A DNA stretch of 64,000 nucleotides from Eopsaltria australis (taxonomy: Eukaryota > Chordata > Aves > Passeriformes > Petroicidae). Shown one piece after another: positions 1-13,146 of this stretch. Positions within the stretch are counted from its first letter, which is position 1. Every line of letters starts with the position of its first letter. The DNA is taken from assembly GCA_034509425.1 (NCBI GenBank), contig JAVTVJ010000220.1, forward strand, positions 3,541,501 to 3,605,500, written 5' to 3'. A program made the position numbers and the translations under genes. The notes beneath the pieces were generated by a model. It did not search any database. It saw nothing but the letters and a program-made list of their open reading frames with translations, and was not told the origin of the DNA.

Positions 1-3000
1 CTTGCATGTCTGGCTCTTAGCCCAGGATCTAGTTTTTAAAGAATACCATGGATAGCAAGGAGGACTTTCTAAACCTTGAGTTTTCAGGGAGCAGGAGAAG
101 ATACCAAAACAGGCAGAGGAACATAAGAACCAGCCCAACAAAGTCATCCTTGTCCGGGCGGGGAGATGCAGCAGAACCTGTGTCCGGATGAAAGCTGCCC
201 TATCAAAATAGCCATAAACAAACCCGCCTCCTCTGCTACAGAAAAGCTGTTGTGCCAGGAGCATATTAAATTGTATATGCTTTTTCTCAAGGCAAAAGAA
301 TTGCAGCAGTGATGGCAGCTGTGTGTGCTGGAGCCGAGCCACCGTATTCAACTCATGAAGGCCTTGCTGAGGATGGGGTGGGGGAAGGACTGTGGATGAA
401 TGTATTATTCAGAGGGACCCACACTGAAATGATCTACTGGCACTGGGGATGTGTGAAAGGGGAGAAAAGTGACTTCCCCAACACCAAAGGCTGATGTGTT
501 TGCCAAAGGGCAGCACAGGTGATGGGCCATATCCCCTCCCGGACTGGGAGCCACGGTCCTGCCAGTGCTGCTGTTTATAGGAGGACACAAGGTGTGTTTT
601 GCCTTCTCCAGGTTTCCATGGGGAGGTTCCAGGTCTCAATGTCCAGAAGCAGAGCTGGGCTGCAGCCACTGCTCCAGCCTGAATGAAAGAACATGTTGCA
701 GGCAGGGGGTGCCCTGCCTTCTCAGTGCAAGAGAGCAGGAGATGAGATTTAAAACAAGTGATGAACAGGGAGCCGTAGGCAACCCAGTCTGTCACCTGGC
801 TGGTCCCAGGTGTGGTGGGTAAATGGGAAATAAAGTGGTCTCATACCCACAGGATGGCTTGTTTCAGCCCCCTTTTCTCCCAGCAGGGCTGTTCCCTATG
901 TCCTAGAGAGACAGGATGCAAAGGGCTGAGGACTCACCCATGCTGCAGCCAGCACCTTGTATCAGTGAGGCCACCTCTGTGTGAGCATCCCCCCACCAGC
1001 CACAAGGGCTTGGAGGGATCCCTGTCCAACCTCTGAATATTGGTGAAAGCCACAGAATGGGATTTCATCACTATTCACCACATCTCTGCCATGTGCTAGC
1101 TGAGCCTCCCAGACAAGTTTCTTGCTTGCTCAGTTGGTTGGAGGAAGATCTCTGCTGCCCAGGCTTTGCCCTTCACTCACTGGGCTATTAGAGGTCCAAG
1201 CCTGGACCTTACACCCCAGAGGAGATCCACCTGTCCCATGGATGTCCACATCACCCAGAGACCTCTGAAGTACAGTGAGTATCTAAAATCTTTTTCCACC
1301 CCGAGCTGCAACTCCCCTGTGAACAAAGGTGAGTAAAGGATATGGTCTGCTTTCCTTATTAACTCAGGAGCATGCTAGGTAGAGGCATCTCCTGTAGATC
1401 TCCTTAGGAGGGAGTGAAATAAAACAGAATAAATTCAGAGAGGATGACTTCTGTGCAGACACCGTGCAGGTGCCTCATCAAAGATCAGTTTATCCCCAGG
1501 CAATACAGTTCAAAGCTTCAGCAAGGAAATGGGATAGAAGAGCCTGACACTCATCTCAGCTTAAATTCAGTCACTGCAGCTGTCCCATTCTCTAAGGCAG
1601 AAGGGGAAATTTATGGCTCTTCTGCAATGTGAGCAATGCTGTGAGCACCCACAAGGTAAATGCCCTTTTGTGCTTGAATCCCTTCCCTAGCTGAAGTCAC
1701 TGCATAGACAGGGCTAACATGATTCAGTGAAAGAAAACCCATTTCAGTTGCTTTTTAAGCAGATTACAGCAGATTAGCTGACTAATCTATATGGAATCCT
1801 CTCTAACAATTTCAAACTGTAAACAAATCCAGCCACTATTGCATTGCACATAAATATTTACTGTGGATTATATGAAGATTAACTTCAAATGATACTTGCA
1901 ACAAAGGTTTTATTTTGTGACTTGCTACCTTTAGTAGAGTAAAACCTTTGGAAATCAATATCCCTCCCACAAAGTGTGAATTTAAGGCCCGTCAGCTGTA
2001 CAATAGCATCTACCAGAGCATGTGCACAAGCAGAAACTGAACACAGTATTGATGACAGATGAAGGAAAGGAATAATAAAAGCTACTGGTGCCAAATAAAA
2101 ATACCTGGGTTTATCATAATGTGGAAGTAAGGTCCTCCCTAGAAGATGTGACTTGGTGTTAGTAGCTGACACCTCACCTCTACTCACAGTTGGTTGTCCA
2201 GATGCAGAAAAGAGCTGAGCAAGGTTTGAAAGCAAAGGGGGTTTGAGGGATGCTGTTTAGCATCCTGAGACATCACCCTCCTTGAGTGGTCAGTGTGGGT
2301 GGACCTGGCCCTGGTGGCTGGTGAGAAATGAGGCAGCCTTTGTGATGAAGCTGTTCCGCTTCCTGAAAATCTGGGATTCTCATTGTATCTCCTTCATTGC
2401 ATTTCCAGCCACGTGGGGAAACCTCAGAGCCACCAGACCAACGCTGCAGAAGCTGCTGCTCACCCGGTGAGGTCCCTACAACCACAGTGATTCCTGGTGT
2501 GAATGAGGGGGCTGCCCAGAGCACCTTTTCCTTCCAAAAAAAACCAGGCCAGAGGCCACTGCTGAGGAACCACAGGCAAAAGCCAAGGCAGAACCACGTT
2601 TGGCAGCACATCATGCTCTGAATGGGGTGTTCCAGGGGCAGCCAGCATCAGCCCTGTGGGGCTGTGCCCAGGGCTGTTCAGGCTGACCGGCTCGGGTACT
2701 GCTGATCCTTGCACAGCACTTGGTTGGGACATGGGGAATGTTGTGTCTACCAGGCCAGTGAAGGAATGCTCAGTTTACAAGACAATAGCTTTTTAGGAAG
2801 CCAGAAGAAGTTAAACAGCCTTTCCAGATGGAAGATCGTCCCTTTCCACCCTTTGTATAATTAGGGCAGCTTCATACTCCTGTAAAGAGATGATCTGTTT
2901 AATATAAGAGGTTTCCAAAGTCTTAGCAAATGAATATCTGAGAACTGGCTTCTGATGTGGTTTATGTTCTTTTTGATAGATTTAGGTTATGGGAATGTTG

Positions 3001-4390
3001 GTTACAGAGGCAGTGAGTGATTCATGCTGAAACCATCCGGGTGCTGTCTGATCCATGCTGTCCACCCGAAGGTAAAGGGAGGCTGCAGCCTGTGCTGTGT
3101 TAGTGCCTGCAGTTTGAGCTGTTCAGTGTAAGTTATAATTGCAGAAAAATTACTGCGACGGAGAAGAAGAAAGGTTTGTGTTTTGCAGAGAGAGGTAATC
3201 CTTCCCAGAGCAACATTTCCATAGTGAGCTGGGGTCTGACAGCGATGCCTCAGGACCTCAAACTGCTGTGCTCCGTGTAAGGAGTTGTACTGGCACCTTG
3301 GGAAAAGCAGGTCTCCCTGGAGAGCCTCTGGCTGCTGCTTGTCAAGCACAAAGCAACGCAGACCGGAGCTGATTGCTCTGTGCTACTGCCCACCTTGGAG
3401 TGGTCCTTGAAAACATCATTTCCCCCCTGGCTGTGGGTTTGTCTCAGCAGCACTGCAGGATCAAGTCCTTGAGCAGACAGAAAGAAGCAGGGGGAGAAAT
3501 AGCATTGTCCTCTATGCTTTTTTCCTACAGTCAAGCATTTGTAAATCTTGTCTCCATCTGAAGAACATCAAAGCAAGTAAAGGGGCAGAGGGTGGGCTCT
3601 CAAAAACCTCAAAGGGGAGCTGCCCTGCAGCCCAAATGTGCTCCCTGGAGCCCATGTCCCATCATGGAACCTTTCTGCCTGGCTGGGGCTGGGCCTTGCT
3701 GCTGCCCAGGCTGCCAGCTGAAAAACCACTCCCAGAAGAATCTCAGTGCCACAACAGGACAGTGGGCACCGAGTGTGGAAAACTGGGTGGACAAAGCCAG
3801 GGGGTGCCCTGTTGGGCAGGAATGAAGTGGTCACTGCCATCCAGCTGCCTTGCCGCACACCTCTCTGCTGCCTCCTGTCTCAAAGGCATGAATGGTGGGA
3901 AGCAGGGATACTCCTCATCAGAATTCATGGATTCCCACTGCACTTGCGTAACTTCTCCAGAACTTGTGTGAGAGCAGGGCGAGGCCACAAGCCAAGAGCT
4001 TTGCAGCATCACATACCTTTGTTGCCACGTAATAAGCAGAAGGCTTGAGGATACTAGTTTTGTTAGCAGGTTTTCCCCCTCTATTCCTCATGTTTCAGCT
4101 GTACATAAATCCAGAAGAAAAGTTTGCATCATTTTTATATCAGATTTGTAGGTGAATTATGGGGGTTCCTTCTCTCTGTAATGTTAAGATAATTTCATAG
4201 TCCCTCGAGCAGTGGCTTGTGGAGGCATCAGGAAAGGCCTGGCAGTGGGGTAGGAGGTTGTGAGCAGCAGCTCCAGCCCACGGAGCCCTTCGGGTGATGC
4301 TGGGCACCCACCAGGGCTGTGCTGGACAGCCTGCAGTGGCTCCATAAGGGGCTCTGTGTCCCTCCCAGCCCCACCTCTGCCTCCTGTTTT
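1..4390. other. Intergenic, no gene recognised
   Basis: All open frames here are short (about 116 codons at most), overlap on both strands and match no family I recognise. No convincing splice-bounded coding exon, RNA gene or repeat with a recognisable consensus was found. The segment may hold distal regulatory DNA for PDGFA or a neighbour, but nothing in the sequence shows it directly. Confidence 0.5.
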
Positions 4391-4591
4391 CATAGAATCA
4401 TGGGCACACAAGGATCACCGAGTCCAACTCCTGACCCCACACAAAACAACCCCAAAAATTCCACCCTGTGCCTTGAACTGTGTCATGCTTGGTGCTGTGA
4501 CCACTTCCCTGGGGGGGCCTGTCCCAGTGTTCATCCACCCTCAGGGTGAAGAACCTTCTCACACCCACCCCAAACCTCCCTGACACAGCTT
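4391..4591 (-). mobile_element. CR1 LINE 3' fragment
   Basis: The left edge reads TCATAGAATCATG, the reverse complement of the CR1 terminal octamers. It is followed by 'atcaccgagtccaactcctg' and then by wording close to the CR1 3' region in reverse: 'gctgtgaccacttccctggg', 'gtgaagaaccttctc' and 'aaacctccctgacacagctt'. This is a 5'-truncated, non-coding fragment, as most avian CR1 copies are. The right edge, where similarity fades after 'acagctt', is approximate. Confidence 0.85.
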
Positions 4592-7500
4592 TGCGGTGTT
4601 TTGCTGGCTGCGTGCCTTCGGGCTTAGCTCACACACCCCAGACCACTGCAGATGCTTCCTCCCCTGTCTGGGAGGGAGAACAGCTGCATCAGGAGGAGGG
4701 ACAGGTATCTGTCCCCACTCAGCATCCCTGTTTTGTGGCCTTGGCTGAAGGCCGGCCCTCGGGATAACCGGGCCCGGCCGAGGCCTCCCCGGCCCAGTGC
4801 AGCGCTGGCCAAGGAGCAGCGCCGGCAGCTCCCTCCCGAGATAAGGCAGTGTGCTTTCAGGATTTATTGCCTTTATCCCCTTCACTGAATGTTTCAATTA
4901 TCTTTTTCTGCGGTGGCATTTCCCTGACAAGCAGCGTTATTTTGTTGCTGCTGTTTCGGCCGGGACAGACGGGGCCTTGTTTTCCAAACATGACACACAT
5001 GCACTGAAAAGCGAGCGGGCCATGGCAAAGCATATTTGGTCTGCCTTGGTGGTTTGAAAGGTTATTATTTGACCCCGCGCTCATCACCTCAGCCCCATAA
5101 ATCCAGCAAAGGGGCCATTCTTAGCCCTTTAGAAATGCATCCTGTTTCCTCTGCAGTGGACTCATGATTTCATTGCTGACCCTACCGAGTAATTCCCCTA
5201 ATTCATTCACTCTGAGTTTCTTAGAAGTTAATCCGCTCCCCGGCTTGACTCTCTTGAGGCAAATTCAGCCTTGGGGCAACTTCACCCATATCTGGGATTA
5301 ACATTAGCACCAACTTCAGCCCATGAATCCTCCTTTTAGGTTCAGGCAGCATCTCAAGTTGCATATTGGCATCAGATGGTTGTTTCTGAGATCTCACATA
5401 GCTCCAAGTCCTCCCCTCTGATGCTGCATGTGCTGATAACAAGCCGTGTTAGCTAATCCCCCATCAGGATTCATAATGTCAGGAGAAAAACCTGGTAGAA
5501 AAAATGTTCATCACAGTTTGTTCTGCAGCACAAAAGGTCGTTCTGGCTGAATAGTTTGTCAGAAAATTTCCATGTGGTGTGAGAGTTTTTCAGGGAAAAT
5601 TGTGAGTTTCTCCTCTGCAACAATCAGAATATTTCAGTTTTCAATAGCTGCCAACTGTCCCCTGCATCAAAGTGTGTGATGCAAACACAAAAGACCACTT
5701 TCTCCAAAACTGCCAATGAAAAGTGTTTCCAGCAGCTCTTCTTGTAACCCTGAGCTATCTATTACCTGACAAAACCCCTCCAGACAGTCTCTAGACCAGC
5801 ACAGCATCCTCATGTCTCCAGCTCCCACAGGCAGCACACAGATTTCCACAGGGCACAGCCAGAGTGGTGTTAACTGGGGGAGGATTATCTGTATCTGGAT
5901 TCCACACAGCGACGTACAAAATTAGATTGTTAAAGGGAAGAAAAGCAGAAATATAAACTGATGAGAACTTGCCTTATGTTGCTGCCAAATATGATCCTTT
6001 TGCATTAGGAGATTAACCTAAAAAAGTTCTGGCCTCTGCTTTTTAATCCATTTTACATCCCACCCGTCATTACAGGCGAGGCTGTTGGCAGACCTGGAGG
6101 TGTGTCTGAAGCGATGGGACCAGTGAATGTCCTCAGAGGGGGATGTGTGTCATGTGGGGTCCTGGAAAAACTCCATCACCTTTCCACTGATCAGGGTGTG
6201 ATGGAGACAGGGTGCTGGGATGAGAGTGGATGGATCTGAGCTCTGATTTCAGCCCAGGCAGCAGGTGGGGAAGGAAAAACAGTCAAAACAAGGCAGGAGG
6301 CTGCTGCACCACCATGCCCAGCAAGGAATGTGTGATGTGCTTCAGCCTGAGCAAAGCCACAGGCTGCCCATCAGCCAGGATGTGTGGGAGCATCCCAGTG
6401 GAGCCCCAGGAGAGACCTGTCTGTCCACCAGGCAACACACCCCCCTGAACACAGCCTTGCAACAGCCCCTGGCAGCCAACATGCTTCATTTTACCAAGAG
6501 AAAAACACTCGCAACCTCAGTTCCCAGGAGGGCATGATTAAAGGAAAGTCTTTTGGCCAAAGGGTGGAAATGGATCAAATCTGCACACTCGCCCCCAGTG
6601 GCCCAGGTCTGTTGGGTGCTGGGTGGGTGAGGGAAGGGAGGGCTCTCTGTGGAACAGGGTTTGCCTGGAGCTGCTGCTAAACTCATTTTTTAATGCAGCA
6701 TTTTCGATTATTTCCTATCCACTTGATACACCACCAAAATAGATCCAGTTCTCCCCTGTTTTAGCCTCTGCTAAAACCCTCAGACCACATCTTCTCCTAT
6801 AACAAAAAGTATGTGGAATTGGCTAAAAGAGAAACATTCCTGTTCTCACAACACTTAAAAAAATCCACTCCTTTCCTAAAGAAAAAAAATAGCACTTATA
6901 AGACTTTATAAAACTGCTTCTGTCCAGAAGGCTCCTGCGTCAGCTCAGCTTCATCCCTTTAACCATTGCTGTGCCAAGCCTTGCTGTGGATTATTAATCA
7001 TCCCAAAATAGCTGCTGAGAAAAGAGGCAAAAAGGGAAGGCTTGATAACAGCAATGCACATGGTAAAATTTATTTTGATCTTACTGAAAGTCTTTAAGAA
7101 AATCTTCAAGAGCTTGGGACAGGATGAGGGAATGATGAAGCTGGAGGGATGCTGGCAGGCAGGAGCCCATGGGCTGGTGGGGGGAATGTGGGATGCCTTC
7201 GTAGACTTGGGGAGTAACCCTGAAAGGGAGAAGGAGAGAGAGAGAGAGGGGAAACCAAGCGGCGAGCTGAACTTGCAAATGTTTCTGGCATGAAATCATG
7301 AGGGCAAATGCAGAGCTACCCGCCCACCAGCACATGTGTGGAGCTGCCACTGTATGGGGACAGTCCTATATATATGTTCATATGTAAGGGAGAGAATGGA
7401 GAGAGGCTGTCACAGGCTCCTTACCTGAAGGAGAAGGCTCCTGGCCCGGCTGCACAATCCCAGTGCTGTGCAATGGCAGAGGCTAAAGGGCATCAAGGCT

Positions 7501-7602
7501 CTTGGGATGAAAGCTGGGTAAAAGCACTGTTTTACAGCAATGCAGTGACTCTGGGAAGGTGCCTGGCCCCTCTGGATGGGGACTGTGTGTGGGTGCTCTG
7601 TG
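4592..7602. other. Intergenic, no gene recognised
   Basis: No coding exon could be supported. A short GA microsatellite sits at about 7234-7249. The stretch at about 4860-5150 has a lower density of simple sequence and could be a conserved non-coding block, but this cannot be judged without an alignment. Confidence 0.45.
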
Positions 7603-7811
7603 CCCAGCCATGGGGTGACCCTGTCCCTGCAGTGAGGGTGTTTGTGCCCAGCCATGGGGTGACCCTGTCCCTGCAGTGAGGGTGTTTGTACCCAGCCATG
7701 GGGTGACCCTGTCCCTGCAGTGAGGGTGTTTGTGCCCAGCCATGGGGTGATCCTGTCCCTGCAGTGAGGGTGTTTGTGCCCAGCCATGGGGTGACCCTGT
7801 CCCTGCAGTAC
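7603..7811. repeat. 44-bp minisatellite, about 4.75 copies
   Basis: A unit beginning 'cccagccatggggtgaccct' recurs at 7603, 7647, 7691, 7735 and 7779, exactly 44 nt apart. The copies are nearly identical: one has 'gta' for 'gtg' before the CCC (7690) and one has 'gatcct' for 'gaccct' (about 7750). The last copy breaks off after 'ccctgcagta'. Because 44 is not a multiple of 3, each translated frame cycles through three peptide phases. This explains the long repetitive open frames on the minus strand, which are artefacts. The near-identity suggests recent expansion and likely length polymorphism. Confidence 0.95.
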
Positions 7812-8271
7812 TGGTGGGAGCAGAACTGAACAGACTCCGCGCCTTGGTTGCGGGGGAGTGTTGGGAAAACCGCACCCAAGCGGAGCTGCTGGAGAGAGAA
7901 GGACATTTTGTTGTGAAGGGGTTTTTCTTCTCAGATCTTTTTTTTTCCAAGCTGCATTTCTTTGAGAGGCTTTGTGGACAGTGTGGGCAGAGCCATGTGG
8001 AAGGAATTTAAAGGGAGAAGCCAGTTCAGGGTCACGGCCCGATATGCGAATATAAACCAAACAGTTGTGGATGGTACGAAGCAGCTCCCCGGGGCTGACA
8101 CAGGGCTGTGGACGTGTGGGATGGGACCAGCTCTCAGGGGTGCAGACAGCAGCATGCCACAGCCAGGAGCACTGGGGGATGCCTGGGTAGCCAAAACAAG
8201 GACCACAGAATGAGAATGATCTGCACAGGGTGGCAAGGCAGGGCAGGAACCCAGGTAACAAGGAGTCCCTT

Positions 8272-8656
8272 TGGAACACAGGTCTGAGGAGAAGCATCTG
8301 AGGGAGCTGGAGAAAAGGAGGCTCAGTGGGGACTCTGTAACTACTTGAAGGGAGGTTGTAGACAGGAGAGGGTTGGTCTTTTCTCGTGCAAGCAATAGGA
8401 CAAGAGAAAATGGCCTCAAGCACTGCCAGGGGAGGTTTAGATTGGATATTAGGATACATTTCTTCACCAAAAGGGTTGTTAAGCATTAGAACAGGCTGCC
8501 CAGGGCAGTGGTGAAGTCACTGTCCCTGGGGGGATTTAAAAGACATGTAGGTGTGGCCCCCGGGGACACCATCGAGCTGTGACCTTGGCAGTGCCGGGTT
8601 AATAGTCAGACTTGACTTAGAGGTATTTTCCAACCCTAATGACCCTATGATTCTCA
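8272..8656 (+). mobile_element. CR1 LINE 3' fragment (about 385 bp)
   Basis: The block follows the CR1 3' end in order: 'gagggagctggagaaaagga', 'ggctcagtggggactctgta', 'actacttgaagggaggttgt', 'gttggtcttttctc', 'gtttagattggatattagga', 'aacaggctgcccagggcagt', a run like 'gtccctggggggatttaaaa', and a terminal 'ttttccaaccctaatgaccc' followed by 'tatgattct'. The reading frame is broken and the reverse transcriptase region is missing, so it is a dead, 5'-truncated copy. The start is approximate. Confidence 0.93.
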
Positions 8657-10569
8657 CAAGCCTGACTGAGCTGATTTGGTCTTGGCCCTTAAGCTGTGGA
8701 GAGAGTTCCTGGGCAGCTTTCCAGCGGGGGCAAGGGCAATCTGGGAGAGAGCAGCTGAGTGAACATGGGCTGAGGACAGACATCATCCACACCGAGAAGC
8801 CTTGCAAGGAAAAACAGTTGTTTGCTCTGTTGCCTTCACATACAGTTGAAGACTACCACTAAGGGGTCTGATGCCCTATCAAGACTATTATGGCTTAGTA
8901 AATGAAACCTGGGAGGCTGGATTGCTCTTCTCCTGCTCTGTGTGCAATGACCTTAGTGCCATTTCAGAATCACCTCTTCTCTGGAACCTGCTTCTTTCCA
9001 ATTCCTGCACAGTGAGGTTAGAAAATAACCATCAGCAGGAAGGAAGGCTGTGCTGCAAGAAATTGTAGCTTAGTTTAGTAAGGCTTTTTGCTCCTCTGTG
9101 CACGGCCAGATTTTGTTCTCACACTGTTTTAATCTTAGGGATGCTCCAGACACAAATTCTTCTTTGCTTCTTATTCTTTTATTGACACTTTGGCAAAGTT
9201 CTTTCAGCTCTGAGGAGCCTCTCACCAGGTACACATGGGATCAGTCAGACTGCTGGGACTGCAGAGTCACAGTTTTTATGAGACTTAGCCACAATGCAAT
9301 TTTAAAAATTACTTGAAAGGTAATTTGGAAGAGAAGGAAATATCTTCCCTGTGGAAGCTGGCCAGGTGGGCAATGCTGCAATTAGAATTTCCCTTGCCAC
9401 AGAGGGTGCAAAAGCACTGCTGGAGACTGCATCATCCATGTGCAGCAGGTGACATTTCCTCTATTTTGAAGGACCCTCACACTTCAGACCTTCCAGGCAA
9501 AGCAGGGGGTGTTTATAAGGGAAGTTTTTCTGGCATGATCATATCTACACTAGAAATTGGACTGAGCTCATGAAGTTCACTGTGGATCAGATCTGCGTTT
9601 TGGAGCAGTGATGTCGAGGTTACAGGCTCCATCTATGATTCCCAGTCTCTTGAGCCATCTGGTTGCTTATCACTGTTTTATTTTTCTCAACTGCTGCAAA
9701 TGCACAGGCCCTGCTCTGGTGTGATGGCATTTTGAATTAAATCGACAGCCAATTCAGATTACGCAACCATGAAACAAAGAAACAAATTGAGTCCCTCCCA
9801 GCAAAAGGTGTCTGATGACACTTACGGAGGGAGTAGGTGGCTCAGGGCCTTCAGGGGGAATTCCAGATGGATAGGAAAGTAGCAGTGATACAGCAAGCCT
9901 TTACAAAGGGTGGGACGGGGGCATATGATGAACCACCAGAGGAGCTGTGGTTATGAGATCAGATGGATGGCCTGGGGAAAGTCAGAGGAGATGTGTGGAA
10001 AACCAGTGGGCAGCTCAAAGTGTGATGCCGAGATAAGCATGAGATGGGAAGGGTGTGGTAAGGCAAACTCCAAAGGACTAAATGCTTGCTTAACGCCAGG
10101 AAAAGAAGCAGGTCCATCCCAATGACGTTTAGAGAATACTCCATGCCCTGGGTTAGTCATGTTCCTAAGTGCTGGGTTGAATCTGGGCTGTGTTTGACCC
10201 TCCTGCTCCATCCCTCAGGAAGCCAGGATTGAGCAAGACCACACATCACACCGCACACCTCCGGAGGGAAGTGATTAAGCCATGAATAAGAGATCCACCA
10301 GCTGTTGTGTTTTGTGTGTGTGCACACACCATGGAACTACTGCAAAAAGCTAAACCTAGGGCCAAGAGAGCCTGGGACCAAAGGTGAGACCTCCATGAAG
10401 GACCATGACAGCAACTGCACAACTAAAAGCATGAGCAATGGAAACAGACACCATGCTGGCATGGATGTTTGAATTTGCCATCTTAATTTTAAACAAAGGA
10501 GGAGAGAAGAGTATTTTTCAAATCCTTCTCATTAAGTAATGCTCCCAACTCCCATTTCAGTGGGAGTTA

Positions 10570-10615
10570 AACACACACACGCACACACACGCACACACAC
10601 GCACACACACACACA
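10570..10615. repeat. CA microsatellite with regular CG interruptions
   Basis: An alternating purine-pyrimidine tract in which a G replaces an A every 10 nt, giving three consecutive units of GCACACACAC before ending in a plain CA run. The 10-nt higher-order period shows that the unit expanded after the substitution arose. Confidence 0.95.
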
Positions 10616-11694
10616 TCTTTGGTGCCCTTGGAAATTTCAACTTAACTTTAGTGTCAGCTCTATTAAGACAGGTGGGGTTTTTTTTTGTAGAAGTCTATGA
10701 TAGCTGGCTCCAGATTCAGTCCTCCCTTGTTTCTGAACAGCTTTTATACCAGGCCACAACACAGCTTAAAATAATTGATATTTACAACAGAAGGTTAATC
10801 CCCAAAGACTCCTACCACTGGCTTCTGTAAAAACAGGTTTTACACTAAGGGCACATATTTTCCCCAGTGGCTTTGGGCTTGGACTTGCTGTCTGCACCGA
10901 GAGTAGAAGTTGAGCAGGCCTGAGCTGGCCTTTGTCACTTCCACAGCAGCCACTGAGAGCATCCAGTGTTGAAATGGTGCTGTCCCCACCCAGCAGCCCA
11001 CATGGCACTGCCCCCAGACTCCAAACATGCACTGGTTGGAGGAGTATCCAACCATGCTGGGATTGTCAGAGGTGTTGGAGTAGCTGGAGTTGACTGACTA
11101 CAGCTTTCATTCTCTCTGGCATCCACAGAAGCTGAAACGAGACAGGAAAGACACAGCAAAAGATGAAGAAAATAAAGACATGGACAGAATCTGGAAACCA
11201 CAAACTGGGGAAAGGATGGGCAGGAACACGGGAAAAATGCAGCGAGAGGAAGAAAGAAGTAAAAAGTCACAGCAAAAAAAGCACAGCAGTAACCCCTGTG
11301 ATACAAACAGAAGCAGTTTGAGGTTTGTATGCATTGTGGCTGGGCTCTTGCCCATGGTATTTAACTTCACAAACTAACCCAGCCATTATGCACCGAGGGA
11401 TCATTAATGCAGCAGATGCAGCCAGACATACGTAGGAGTGTGTTAATATAAGGCCTGATGTAAAAAACACCTGCTAGTTTGGCAGGGTGTCTCAGGAAAG
11501 ATACTTGTGGCTCATATGAGGGTGCAGTATTTACAAAGGTATCTCCTGCTTTCCCATCACATCATGTGCAATTCCCCTTTGCCTTACTGGGAGCTTTGCA
11601 CAGTGACAGTGTAACAGAGACTCCAGGCTGAAGCTGGATGGAGCTGGTTCCATTTACACTAGAAGGGAAGCTGATGTCTTAAATGTTCTTCTTC

Positions 11695-11713
11695 TTTTTT
11701 TTTTTTTTTTTTT
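11695..11713. repeat. Poly-T tract (19 T)
   Basis: An uninterrupted run of 19 T following 'cttc'. It is probably a simple mononucleotide tract or the tail of an unrecognisable retroelement in minus orientation; no target-site duplication could be confirmed. Confidence 0.8.
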
Positions 11714-13081
11714 ATTCCATCCAAAATATTTAGGACATAGAGAGGAATTCTCTCTCTACAATACCTAGGCTCCAGGGCTGCCTTGTTTACAAAGGCTTAA
11801 GCTTTTATAAGCCTGAAGGAATTGCACTGATGCCATGCAAGAGGAAGAGGCACTTTTGGAGGATTATAAAAATGTGGTTGGGATATCTCAGTCCCTGATG
11901 CTGCTGAAGTGGAAGTCTGCCATTACTGAAGGCTTAGAAGGGCTGGCACCCAGTCCCACGATGAGTTTCTCTTACAAACCAAAGATGGAGCTGGTACCAG
12001 GCAATCAGGCAGCAGTACAGGGCCAGGCTGCTTCCAGGAGTATCCCAGGGATGGAGGCTCTGGCTCACATGCAGAGAGCAGACAGCTGCAGTGGTTTAAG
12101 ATGTTCCCCCACAGCTGTGTGTCCTGGCTCTCAGTGGGAGGCTGCCCATGAGCAGGGCTGACGGAATGGGAGGGATGCCTGTGCCTCAGCTGTCCCAGCT
12201 CAGGGCCCAGGGGATGCACAGAGAGCACAGATGGAGAATTGGAGCGGCTGCAGCGTGGGCACCTCCAACACAAACTGGGGAGGCACCTCTGGCACAGATG
12301 CAAAGTGTGATGAAGGAAGTTCCATAACTGTCCCACAAAAGCTAATTATAGCTCATTTGCTAGGACCCTCAGCAAACAGTTTTATTCTCTGCCTCCTCAT
12401 TGTTCCATGAGATTTCTTTCCCAGGGTTTGCTCACTTTTGCCTCTCTCCTTGCCCTGCTGTCCTTCCTGAAGCTCTGTCATCTCCCATTTCACACTTCTC
12501 CACAAGGCACACACACAGGGAAGCCTCTGGCACAGGTAGCCACGCTGTGGGAGCTAGTGCTGGACAGCCAGAACCACAGCCAGACCCAGCAGTGAGCCGA
12601 GACACAAAGCAAGGATGAAGGGAAAGCTGCTCTTTTGTGTCCTGTCTCTTGCCTTTCTTCTTGGCATTTTAAACTACTTCTGCTCACCTTTCTCCTTCCA
12701 GATTTTCTTCCAGCCCCAAATAATTCCAGCAACACAACCCACTGCCTCGCGTTTCATTCTCAGTCTCGTAGTCGCCACTTTATTTTGCCTTTTCCCAGTT
12801 TCATGAAAGAACGCAGCCGCATGAATAACAGGATTATTTATCATTCTCTCCCTCCCCTTCTAGGGTGACTTGCTGTTTATGGAAAGCACTGGAGTGCAGG
12901 AGAGATCGTGCTACAGTTAAACAGACAATGCTTAAAGGGCCATTGCCTGCTCTCTGCCTTAACGCTGTACTCCTCACTGACTTCCAAGAAAGAAGGAGTT
13001 CTGTATCCCAATTGATGGGAATGGCATCACAAACCACTGCTGAATGGTAAATAAATTATACATTCAGTAGGATGGAGAAGA

Positions 13082-13146
13082 TGGTTGGACTTGGTGATCT
13101 TAGAGGTTTCTTCCAAGCTCAATGATTCTACAATTCTATGGTTCTG
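13082..13146 (+). mobile_element. CR1 LINE terminal tail
   Basis: 'ggttggacttggtgatctta' followed by 'gaggtttcttccaagctcaa' and 'tgattctacaattctatg' reproduces the last roughly 60 bp of CR1 and its terminal octamers. Only the extreme 3' end is present, which is typical of severe 5' truncation. Confidence 0.9.

Larger units (their letters stand above)
8657..13081. other. Intergenic, no gene recognised
   Basis: Only short overlapping frames are present, with no recognisable product. It contains the CA-type microsatellite at 10570-10615 and a 19-base T tract at 11695-11713, listed or noted separately. No further repeat family could be named. Confidence 0.45.

Noticed and set aside
7410..8486. 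358-codon open frame on the minus strand with a repeated peptide (and overlapping frames of 155 and 124 codons)
   Set aside because: It reads through the 44-bp minisatellite and antisense through a dead CR1 copy. The repeat period is not a multiple of 3, and the same motif appears in all three minus frames.
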